A DNA stretch of 64,000 bases, from the NCBI GenBank assembly GCA_017301975.1, contig JAFLEI010000003.1, positions 124,724 to 188,723 on the forward strand. The letters run 5' to 3'. The stretch is from Verrucomicrobiota bacterium (GTDB taxonomy: Bacteria > Verrucomicrobiota > Verrucomicrobiia > Verrucomicrobiales > Verrucomicrobiaceae). Position 1 is the first letter of the stretch. Every line of letters begins with the position of its first letter. Below, in pieces: positions 17,587 to 24,712 of this stretch. The position numbers and the translations under genes are program-made. The notes under the pieces are model-generated. The model saw only the letters and a program-made list of their open reading frames with translations, searched no databases and had not been told where the DNA came from.

Positions 17587-18678
17587 TCAGCCTTTTGCCG
17601 CCACCACATCCGACACTGGATGCAAAATCGTCTGACCTGAGAGCCGCGAGGGCAGGGAAGTGAGGATGACACAGGTCGTATCCGTCACCGGATCGGCCCA
17701 GGCGAGCGTGCCGGTCGAGCCGCTGTGGCCAAAGCTCTGCACCGAGCACCCCTGGCCGAATCCTGCCGGGCCGACCATGAACCCGATGCCGCGACTGGCT
17801 TCGAGTCCCGGCGTGTGGTTTCGCAACATCAGGCGCGCCGTCTCAGCGCGCAAAACTTTGCCAGTCGGATGCATGAACGAATCAAGAAAACGCGCCACAT
17901 CCGCTGCGGAACCATGCGCGCCACCCCAAGGCGCCGCCAGATTGCGCCAGTACGGGCTGTTCCAGTCCCAGGTGGCGGCCTTGGGATCGCCCGCACCAGA
18001 TTCGGGCGCGGCGTGTTCGGTCTGGCAGCGAACGGTGTCCTCCAGCTTGAAGCGGCCGAGACCCAGTGCGCTGCGCGTCATGCCGAGCGGCGCGAAAACC
18101 TCCTTCGCCAGAAAATCAGGCAACGGCGTTTTGGTGATGCGCTCCACAATTTCCGCAGCCAGCAGGATTCCCATGCTTTGATAGTGATACTTCGTCCCCG
18201 GAGCGAAGAGCAGTGGCGTGCGGATGGCTCCCTGCACAAACTCAGCCAGCGGCGCGTGGCGGGCGCGCAGCCCCGCATTGTTCTCCAGTTGATCCGGCAA
18301 TCCAGAGGTGTGCGTGAGCAGTTGCTCGATGGTGATCTGCTTGCGCTCGTCCTTGTTGAATTCCGGGATGAATTTCATCACGGGATCGCTGAGCCGCAGT
18401 TCGCCACGATCTGCCAGCACCATCACGCCGGTGGCTGCCATCGTCTTCGTGATCGAGGCGAGGAGGAAAATGGCATCGGCATTCTCCGCTTTGCCAAAGG
18501 CTTGTTGAAATGTGTCCTTGCCCTGCCTCACATGCAGCACGGCGGATGCGAGAATGCCTGCATCGATTTGCTGCTGGATGATCTGGACGGCGGATTGCAT
18601 GCGATCAGGAGTGGTGCTGTGGCTTTTCGTCGCCGCAAGGCTCGTCAGCAAGGTCAGGATGGAGCGGCGGTTCATCAC
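17587..18678 (-). CDS. Serine hydrolase of the class C beta-lactamase fold
   Basis: A 363-residue serine hydrolase (beta-lactamase/transpeptidase-like, PF00144). The N-terminus has an RRSILTLLTSLA export signal. The nucleophile motif S75-I-T-K78 is in FLLASITKTMAATG. The second motif, usually YxN, appears as KYHYQSMGILLA, so the conserved asparagine is replaced by serine; the third motif is GHSGSTGT. EQLLTHTSGLPDQ is the standard family landmark. Such enzymes include D-aminopeptidases, esterases and peptidoglycan hydrolases rather than only lactamases. The start overlaps the stop of the upstream tandem MBL gene by 4 nt (18675-18678), which suggests coupled translation and perhaps a shared substrate. 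Confidence 0.9.
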   Translation of the reverse strand: MMNRRSILTLLTSLAATKSHSTTPDRMQSAVQIIQQQIDAGILASAVLHVRQGKDTFQQAFGKAENADAIFLLASITKTMAATGVMVLADRGELRLSDPVMKFIPEFNKDERKQITIEQLLTHTSGLPDQLENNAGLRARHAPLAEFVQGAIRTPLLFAPGTKYHYQSMGILLAAEIVERITKTPLPDFLAKEVFAPLGMTRSALGLGRFKLEDTVRCQTEHAAPESGAGDPKAATWDWNSPYWRNLAAPWGGAHGSAADVARFLDSFMHPTGKVLRAETARLMLRNHTPGLEASRGIGFMVGPAGFGQGCSVQSFGHSGSTGTLAWADPVTDTTCVILTSLPSRLSGQTILHPVSDVVAAKG

Positions 18679-20603
18679 TTGCTGTCTTTCTTTGCAGGTT
18701 CCCTTGCCTGGATGATGAAATCAAAGAGCTGGCCGTAATGCCTGCCGTCGAGCGTGATGTCCATCGGCACCATTTGCACACCGGCAGGTAGCTGGGTGGG
18801 ATCGGCGGTGAGTTTGACCTTGAAGCTTTGGCGTGACTTTGGACCGACAGTGCCGTTGAGGACGGCCGGATCTGCGGTGACGCCGTGAGGGAGCTGAAGC
18901 GCGATGCGATGCTGCTGCAAGGTGTCGCGGAAATTGCGTACGGTGATGCTGACTTCCTGCGTGGCCTGCTTCTGGAAATCCACGCGATACGGATAGGCGC
19001 TGACCCAGTAGGGATCGTAGAGATACTCATAGTTCGCGTCGGGCAGCAGCTCCTTGTATTCGCGGATGATGCGCAGCGCCCAGTCACGGTAACGCTCGAT
19101 GAAAGCCTTGGGCTCGGTCATGAGTACGCCGTGTGCGCCCATAATGATGTCAGGCTGCAGCTTTTGCAGGTATTTCGCGGCGACGAGGTAGCCTTCATCA
19201 ATGATGGCGCTGTTGCGTGCGTTGACGCATTCGTGCCCGTTCTGCGCGGGGTCAGCGGGATCGCCAAAGAGATTGTCGCCGGTGAAGACGATCTTTTTGC
19301 CGTCAAGTTCCAGCCACAGCGCATTGCCAAACTCCGTCTGCCCCGGCATCCAGTCGATGTGCAGCTTGTAGCCTTCCCATTCGATGACGTCACCCGCTTT
19401 GAGGATGCGGTCAATCTTCGCCTGCTCAAATCCGGCATTGTAAGCGCCGATCATCGCAGGGTAGTCGTAGTAGCGCGGGTTCTCGCATTTGTCGGCGATG
19501 CTATCCATCGTCCAAAATTTCACCCCATGATCCTTGAGTGCAGGGAAGAGTGTGAAGTGGTCGCCATGCGAGTGGGAGATCCAGCAGGCGTCGATTTGTT
19601 TCAGCCCCAGAAACTCCCGCATGTCGCTGATGATGCGTTCGAGCACCAGCTTTGGAAACAGGCCGCAGTCCAGCAGCAGGGCGTGGCCGCTGTCGGCGAT
19701 GATGATGGCAAAATTCTTCCCCGCCATCTCCGGGCCGAACATGTACAGATGCGGCGTCACCTGCACGATGTAGTGCGCCTTGGTCGGCTTTGTGGCGGGA
19801 TGCGGGCCACGTTTGGAAAGGGTATCGACTGGATAGCCGCGCACGTAGTCCGGTCGGAACCGCGTTAACCGCTCCTTGTAGGTGTTGAGCTGCGCCGTGG
19901 CATTCGCGATCACCGGCCCCTGCGATGGAAAGGCCGTCTGCGGCTTCAGCGCGATCAGCTTGTCCACCGTGGCGATGAGCGCATCGAGCCCCTTCGCGAA
20001 GCCGTAGTCCCATTCAGTATCGAACCAGTTCGTCATCTTTGCGCCGTCATGCATCACCCCGCCTGTGAAGACCACAGCGCGCTCTGCCTGCTTCAAAACG
20101 AAACTCATCCCGCCCGGTGAGTGGCCCGGCGTGCTCACGCAGGCAAGCTCGAAACCGTTCCAAGTGAAAGTGTCTCCTTCCGCGAGCAGTTTGTCGATTT
20201 TCAACGGCTGCGCTGGCGGCCGCAGGTAGCTGGAGCCATGCACGGCAAATTTGTCGCCAAGTCGCGGGTTCCATTTTCGAAATTCATTCGGCGTCTCAAA
20301 GAACGCCTGCTCATCCTTCGGTGCGGCGGTCTGCGTTACGGTGCGGTCTAGCTTCGGCGCCCCCTGGCAGAGCTCGCGATGATGATCCGTGAATAGCACC
20401 CATTCGACTCGCTTCACACCAATCTCCCCCAGATGCTCCAGCACGCTGCCATCGCCCAAGTTGATGAGCAGCGCACGGTCACCATGCTTCAGCACACACA
20501 CGTTGCAGGTGTCCTGCCAGAGAAAGACGTTGGGTGCCGGTTGCTGGAACTCGGCCAGCGCGAGGCTCTGGAGAATGAAAAATGCGGCGAGGAGGCGAGT
20601 CAT
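18675..20603 (-). CDS. Secreted protein with two metallo-beta-lactamase-fold domains
   Basis: A 642-residue exported protein (signal MTRLLAAFFILQSLALA). Residues 25-240 form a first MBL domain (CVLKHGDRALLINLGDG, STPGHSPGGMSFVL) whose metal motif reads FTDHHREL and lacks the normal HxHxDH pattern. Residues 280-500 form a second MBL domain with ISHSHGDHFTLFPAL, GQTEFGNALWLELDG, KKIVFTGDNLFGD and MGAHGVL, so this domain keeps the metal site. The last 120 residues are beta-rich (TQEVSITVRNF, QSFKVKLTADP) and resemble an immunoglobulin-like tail. The first domain may be structural or regulatory. The gene is coupled to the serine hydrolase that follows. Substrate unknown. Confidence 0.85.
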   Translation of the reverse strand: MTRLLAAFFILQSLALAEFQQPAPNVFLWQDTCNVCVLKHGDRALLINLGDGSVLEHLGEIGVKRVEWVLFTDHHRELCQGAPKLDRTVTQTAAPKDEQAFFETPNEFRKWNPRLGDKFAVHGSSYLRPPAQPLKIDKLLAEGDTFTWNGFELACVSTPGHSPGGMSFVLKQAERAVVFTGGVMHDGAKMTNWFDTEWDYGFAKGLDALIATVDKLIALKPQTAFPSQGPVIANATAQLNTYKERLTRFRPDYVRGYPVDTLSKRGPHPATKPTKAHYIVQVTPHLYMFGPEMAGKNFAIIIADSGHALLLDCGLFPKLVLERIISDMREFLGLKQIDACWISHSHGDHFTLFPALKDHGVKFWTMDSIADKCENPRYYDYPAMIGAYNAGFEQAKIDRILKAGDVIEWEGYKLHIDWMPGQTEFGNALWLELDGKKIVFTGDNLFGDPADPAQNGHECVNARNSAIIDEGYLVAAKYLQKLQPDIIMGAHGVLMTEPKAFIERYRDWALRIIREYKELLPDANYEYLYDPYWVSAYPYRVDFQKQATQEVSITVRNFRDTLQQHRIALQLPHGVTADPAVLNGTVGPKSRQSFKVKLTADPTQLPAGVQMVPMDITLDGRHYGQLFDFIIQAREPAKKDSK

Positions 20604-20636
20604 GCGACTATCAACGGCGCGAACGGGCGATTCGCT

Positions 20637-21941
20637 TCAATCTCGATTGAGTTCGTTCAACACCGCGAGCGTCATCGCTTTGACTCCGAAGGTGATCGAG
20701 GGGGCTGGCTCGGGACGATAAAATGGCGAGTGCAGGCTGGGCAGGAGCTCTCCATTCGCTTTCGCTCGTTCCACTTTTTCCGGTGAGACTGTGCCGAGCC
20801 ATACGAGGAATGAGGGAATCTTTTCGGGCGTCATCGTGTAGCGGGAGAAATCCTCGCCGGCCATCGTGGGCTTGCGTTCAATGACGCTGGCTTTGCCAAA
20901 GGCATCCGCCCAGACCTGGGTCACACGCGTGGTGAGAGCCGGATCATTGTACAAAGAAGGGGTGCCGGGGCCGGACAGAGAGATTTCGGGGAGCAGATTT
21001 TCCGGCAGTCCAGCAGCGATGCCGAGACCGCGACAGATGCGTTCAATAGATGCGAGCACCTGTTTGCGCGTCTCGGGGCTGGTCGTGCGCACGGTGAGCC
21101 CGAGCTCGACTTTGTCGGGGATGATGTTGCTCTTGGTGCCGCCGATGAACTTCCCCACTGTGATCACCACCGGCTCGACCGGATGCAGCTCCCGACTGTC
21201 GATCGTTTGCAAGGCCAGCACGATCTGTGAGGCGAGCACGATGGGATCCTTGGTCAGGTTCGGCATCGCGCCGTGGCCGCCGATGCCTTTCACGACAATG
21301 TCCACGGTGTCGGTGTTTGCCGTGGCGGGACCGCTGGTGAAGCCGAAGGTGCCGGTTGCAAGACTTGAATCGCAATGCAGAGCCAGGCAGACATCGGGCT
21401 TGGGAAAGCGTTGAAACAGGCCGTCTTTGAGCATCGCCAGAGCACCCATGCCGCGTTCCTCCGCCGGCTGTGCGATGAAGACCAGCGTGCCCTGCCATTG
21501 ATCCTTCGAAGAGGCGAGCGCGCGCGCCGCACCGATCCAGCATGTCATGTGCATGTCGTGGCCACAGGCATGCATGACGGAGACATCGTTGCCCGCGTCA
21601 TCCTTGGTTTTCGTCTTGCTGGCATAAGGCACAGAGCCGATCTCGCGCACCGGCAGGCCGTCCAGGTCGGTGCGCACGAGCACGGTTCGCCCGGGTCCGT
21701 TTTTTAACACGGCCACCACGCCAAAACCGCCCACCTTTTCTGTCACCTCGAAGCCTGCTTTTCGTATCTCCTCCGCCATGCAGGCGCTCGTTTTCTCCTC
21801 ATGAAACGAAAGCTCGGGATGCGCATGCAGTTGCTCATAAAGCTGGATCAACGAAGGTCGCTGCTGCTCGATGAATGTGTCGAGAGGGGCGGCTGCGCGC
21901 AGGCTTGCAGTGAGGAAGAAGGCAAAAAGGAACGGCTTCAT
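20637..21941 (-). CDS. M20 family metallo-amidohydrolase (secreted)
   Basis: A 434-residue enzyme of the M20D amidohydrolase group (hippurate/N-acyl-amino-acid hydrolases). It begins with a signal peptide (KPFLFAFFLTASLRAAA), so it acts outside the cytoplasm, which is unusual for a group that is mostly cytoplasmic. Family landmarks are LYEQLHAHPELSFHEEKT, VLVRTDLDGLPV, MHACGHDMHMTCW (metal ligands), AQPAEERGMGALAML (catalytic Glu), LHCDSSLATG, the dimerisation segment GHGAMPNLTKDPI, and MAGEDFSRY near the end. It probably hydrolyses N-acyl amino acids or amidated sugars. It lies 33 nt upstream of the tandem MBL gene and 24 nt downstream of the DUF1080 gene. Confidence 0.92.
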   Translation of the reverse strand: MKPFLFAFFLTASLRAAAPLDTFIEQQRPSLIQLYEQLHAHPELSFHEEKTSACMAEEIRKAGFEVTEKVGGFGVVAVLKNGPGRTVLVRTDLDGLPVREIGSVPYASKTKTKDDAGNDVSVMHACGHDMHMTCWIGAARALASSKDQWQGTLVFIAQPAEERGMGALAMLKDGLFQRFPKPDVCLALHCDSSLATGTFGFTSGPATANTDTVDIVVKGIGGHGAMPNLTKDPIVLASQIVLALQTIDSRELHPVEPVVITVGKFIGGTKSNIIPDKVELGLTVRTTSPETRKQVLASIERICRGLGIAAGLPENLLPEISLSGPGTPSLYNDPALTTRVTQVWADAFGKASVIERKPTMAGEDFSRYTMTPEKIPSFLVWLGTVSPEKVERAKANGELLPSLHSPFYRPEPAPSITFGVKAMTLAVLNELNRD

Positions 21942-21965
21942 GCGGAATGGCGGTGATGATGAAAC

Positions 21966-22733
21966 TCAGTGATCAAGTTCTTTGATGAAGATGAGGCGGA
22001 ACTCCACGGCGTCCTTGTGGTTTTGCAGGGTGATCGGCCCTTCGGCAGGCAGGTCCTTCACCCACGCGCCCTGGATCACCTCCTTGTCATTGAGTGACAC
22101 ATCCACGCGATTCCCTCGCAAAGTGATGATGAAGCGGTTCCACTCGCCTGGTCCCTTGTCAGCGCGGACGCTGGGCATGGTTTTTATTCGTTCTTCATGG
22201 CTCGCCTGTGTGTCCTTGAACTTGGTGCCCACCTCGCCGCTGCCGCAGGGCTGGCACCAGATGTTGATCTGCGCCGCACGCACGCCGCGCAGGTACACAC
22301 CGCTGTCGCCCCAGGTCAGGTTGTCCTTCATGATCACCTTGCCGGCGGCATCGGTGTGAAACTGGCCGTCGTCGGTGAGCCACTGGTGCGGCTTCACATG
22401 GGGTTTTCCAGTGAGCCGCCAGTCGATCATCAAAGTGAAGTCCTTGAACTTCCGCGTGGTGGAGAGGTTGTAGTCCTTGCCCGCTACGCGCGGCGGCTCA
22501 TCGGTGCGCAAACGGATGACGCCGTTCGCGATCTCCCACACGCCATCAAGATGCGGGTCATGCTGCCAGTTCGCCCATGTCTGTCCATCGAAGAGCACGG
22601 TGAAGCCTTCTGGGACCGGCTCATCCTGTGCGGCATGACTGCTGAAGCACTGAATCACGCTGCCCAAAGAGCCGCTGGCCGCAGTCTTGATGAATTTACG
22701 TCGGGTGGTCTGCGAATAGATCTGTGGGTTCAT
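21966..22733 (-). CDS. DUF1080 (3-keto-disaccharide hydrolase-like) secreted protein
   Basis: A 255-residue protein of the DUF1080 family, a concanavalin-like jelly-roll group with members that cleave 3-keto-glycosides. The N-terminus has a Tat-like motif (TRRKFIKTAASGSLGS), indicating export in a folded form. Family segments include FTVLFDGQTWANWQHDP, GVWEIANGVIRLRT, NLSTTRKFKDFTLMIDWRL, NLTWGDSGVYLRG and WNRFIITLRGNRVDVSLND. The late QNHKDAVEFRLIFIKEL tail is the standard end. The gene is followed by the M20 amidohydrolase. A 13-bp palindrome (22747-22759) sits just upstream of the start. Combined with the Gfo/Idh-type oxidoreductase elsewhere in the window, a keto-sugar route is possible but is inference only. 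Confidence 0.92.
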   Translation of the reverse strand: MNPQIYSQTTRRKFIKTAASGSLGSVIQCFSSHAAQDEPVPEGFTVLFDGQTWANWQHDPHLDGVWEIANGVIRLRTDEPPRVAGKDYNLSTTRKFKDFTLMIDWRLTGKPHVKPHQWLTDDGQFHTDAAGKVIMKDNLTWGDSGVYLRGVRAAQINIWCQPCGSGEVGTKFKDTQASHEERIKTMPSVRADKGPGEWNRFIITLRGNRVDVSLNDKEVIQGAWVKDLPAEGPITLQNHKDAVEFRLIFIKELDH

Positions 22734-22746
22734 GAGGTATTCTAAA

Positions 22747-22759
22747 AGGTTCAGAACCT
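22747..22759. promoter_or_regulatory. 13-bp perfect palindrome upstream of the DUF1080 gene
   Basis: AGGTTCAGAACCT has two perfect 6-bp arms around a central A. It lies 14-26 nt before the DUF1080 start codon, where a repressor could block transcription or ribosome access. A minus-strand TAGAAT hexamer lies between it and the gene. No regulator gene is adjacent, so the operator role is a guess. Confidence 0.35.
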
Positions 22760-22807
22760 AAATTGCACGCTGCACCCCTTTCCTTGGAAAAATAGGTGCG
22801 CGGCGAC

Positions 22808-23518
22808 CTACGCCGGCTTCACCGAAAAATCGCTGTCATCCAGCGAGCGCAGCACGAGTTCGCGGGGAACGCAGAAGTCGTCCATTTCAAGACAGCTCAC
22901 GATGCCGTTGGCAATGTGCTCGGGTTTGAGAAAGAGCTGCTTGGGGGCCTGCCGCTGCGAGGCATCGTCCCAGAACGCCGTGTCCACGCCCCCGGGCAGG
23001 ATGGCGGTGACGCGGATGCGATGGGCGGCGGCTTCTTCAGCGAGGCCCTGGGTAAATCCACGCACGCCCCACTTGGCGGCGCAGTAAACGGTTTCGCTCG
23101 GAATGCCGCGCAGGCTGGCGGTTGAGATGACGTTGATGATGTGACCGCGCTTGTGCGGGATCATGGCTTTCAAGGCGGCCTGAGAACCGAGGATGGTGCC
23201 TTTGAGGTTCACCGCAAGCATGAGATCGATCTCCTCTTCGGTATAGTCTGGAATCCAGCGATGACGTGCGAGCCCCGCGTTGTTCACCCAGACGTCAATG
23301 GGGCCAAGTCGTTCGGTGATTTGATTGACGGCTGACTGCACATCAGCGGCGTGCGAGACATCGCAGCGGATCGACAGGGCGTGCGGATGATCGAGTGTGA
23401 CGTTTTCGAGATCAAGCAAAGCCACGCGTGCACCGCGTGCGAGGAGGGCTTGAGCCGTGGCAAGGCCAATGCCCTTGGCTCCGCCGGTGACGGCGCAGAC
23501 TTGGTTGGTGAGGTTCAT
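22808..23518 (-). CDS. Short-chain dehydrogenase/reductase (SDR)
   Basis: A 236-residue classical SDR oxidoreductase, cytoplasmic and NAD(P)-dependent. The Rossmann motif is VTGGAKGIGLATAQ; the NNAG motif appears in VWVNNAGLAR; the catalytic serine and tyrosine-lysine pair lie in NVISTASLRGIPSETVYCAAKW. The acidic residue in ALLDLENV suggests NAD preference, and the C-terminus (LPGGVDTAFWDDAS) has the usual substrate-loop start. Its ATG overlaps the stop of the TrkA-C membrane protein by 4 nt, so the two are probably co-translated. Substrate unknown. Confidence 0.92.
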   Translation of the reverse strand: MNLTNQVCAVTGGAKGIGLATAQALLARGARVALLDLENVTLDHPHALSIRCDVSHAADVQSAVNQITERLGPIDVWVNNAGLARHRWIPDYTEEEIDLMLAVNLKGTILGSQAALKAMIPHKRGHIINVISTASLRGIPSETVYCAAKWGVRGFTQGLAEEAAAHRIRVTAILPGGVDTAFWDDASQRQAPKQLFLKPEHIANGIVSCLEMDDFCVPRELVLRSLDDSDFSVKPA

Positions 23519-24225
23519 GCTTCTTTGTTTCTGGTTCCTTGTTGTTCCAAGGGCTGTGTCATGGACTGGATGGCAGATTCTTTGCCATAGGCGGTGAGCA
23601 CGTCACCTCCCTGGATCATGTCGTCCCTGGCAGGAATGCCTGAATGAGTTTTTCCATCGCGTTTAATGGCAAGGATGACGACGCCCTGATCCCACGGGCG
23701 TGATTCACGCAGGGTGCGGCCCGCAAGGAATGTTCCTGGAGGCACTTCGATCTCGGAGACGACGTAGCCGTGCTGGATGCGCAGCAGCAGTTCGTAATCG
23801 AGCGCGTGCACCATGCCGGTGCGTTCGAGGGTGCGCTGGATGAGTTGGTCGAGGAGCTTTTGAAACCAGGCAAGGCGGGAGGTGAACAGCATCATGATGA
23901 GTCCTCCGATGAGCCAGCCGAGCATCAGCACCGTATCACCGCCGGAGCTGCTTTGCAGCAGGGTGACTATGAGTGTGGCAAGCGCGGAGGTGAGGCCGAC
24001 ATTGCCGGCGAGAATGAGGTCGCGGATGATGCGGCGGCGCACGGGGTGGTTTACCACGAGTTCCGCCTCCTTGGTGGTGAACCCGACGCCAAAAAAGGCG
24101 GAGTAAGCCTGGAAACTGGCGGTGTCCCAACTGATGCCGGTCATCATCAAGGCCGTCGAACCCACGCGCACCGCCAGCAGCGAGACGAGGGCGATGACGA
24201 GCAGTGCGATGACGGGTGCGACCAT
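23515..24225 (-). CDS. Membrane protein with C-terminal TrkA-C (RCK_C) domain
   Basis: A 236-residue protein with hydrophobic segments at about 3-22, 68-88 (LILAGNVGLTSALATLIVTLL) and 98-116 (LMLGWLIGGLIMMLF). Between the first two, AYSAFFGVGFTTKEAEL resembles the pore loop region of Trk/Ktr potassium translocators. The C-terminal part (residues 150-225) is an RCK_C domain: VSEIEVPPGTFLAGRTLRES, WDQGVVILAIKRDGK, IQGGDVLTAYGKES. RCK_C domains bind small ligands such as cyclic di-AMP in other proteins. The protein is too short to be a full channel subunit. Its start is the ATG at 24225; its stop overlaps the SDR start. Function unknown; ligand-gated membrane protein is inference. Confidence 0.8.
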   Translation of the reverse strand: MVAPVIALLVIALVSLLAVRVGSTALMMTGISWDTASFQAYSAFFGVGFTTKEAELVVNHPVRRRIIRDLILAGNVGLTSALATLIVTLLQSSSGGDTVLMLGWLIGGLIMMLFTSRLAWFQKLLDQLIQRTLERTGMVHALDYELLLRIQHGYVVSEIEVPPGTFLAGRTLRESRPWDQGVVILAIKRDGKTHSGIPARDDMIQGGDVLTAYGKESAIQSMTQPLEQQGTRNKEA

Positions 24226-24263
24226 GAACGTGAGTTCAACGTCTCAGGCTGGCAGTTTCAAGC

Positions 24264-24665
24264 TCAGAGGTGCTTTTCGCTGATGGATTTGTCATGGTCG
24301 TAAATCTGCTCCTTCGTCTGCCTGCCCTTCATGTCCCAGTAGCGGTTGAGACCGTGGCGCTGGCCATGGTCGAAGTTGGTTTCAGCGGACTGCTGGCCGT
24401 TTTCCCACCATTCCTTCATCACGCCGTGCATCTTGCCGTCGATGTAGGGGTATTCACCGGCCGTCTTGCCGTTCGAGTGTTTGTTACGGATGAGGCCGGT
24501 GTAGGGCTTGCCCTTGTAGGTTGCCTCTGTGCCCTCGTTGAGCATTTCGACTTCTTTGTCACCGAAGCCGACTTCGGCAGGCTGTTTTTCGACTGGGGCG
24601 GACTGCTGCTTTTCGCAGGAGGTGAGGCAAAGAGCGCAGAGAAGAAGGGCGAGGAGCTGTTTCAT
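24264..24665 (-). CDS. YwqK/MORN-repeat-like lipoprotein
   Basis: A small lipoprotein of about 133 residues. The signal peptide ends in the lipobox LTSC, so the cysteine is lipidated and the protein is membrane-anchored. The mature part has MORN-like/YwqK-type repeats (YKGKPYTGLIRN, GKTAGEYPYIDGKMHGVMKEWWENGQQ, FDHGQRHGLNRYWDMKGR). YwqK is named as an antitoxin in Bacillus, but in PVC genomes such repeats are common in lipoproteins with no toxin partner, and none lies nearby here. The start is the ATG at 24665 rather than 24689, so that the basic residue and hydrophobic core follow immediately. Confidence 0.85.
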   Translation of the reverse strand: MKQLLALLLCALCLTSCEKQQSAPVEKQPAEVGFGDKEVEMLNEGTEATYKGKPYTGLIRNKHSNGKTAGEYPYIDGKMHGVMKEWWENGQQSAETNFDHGQRHGLNRYWDMKGRQTKEQIYDHDKSISEKHL

Positions 24666-24712
24666 GCGCGCAGGTTGGAGATGGCGCACGAGTTTTCAAC
24701 TCGCAGCACCAC

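Noticed and set aside
24264..24665. YwqK-like antitoxin of a toxin-antitoxin pair
   Set aside because: The protein is a lipoprotein with MORN-like repeats and no toxin gene is adjacent, so the antitoxin label would mislead.
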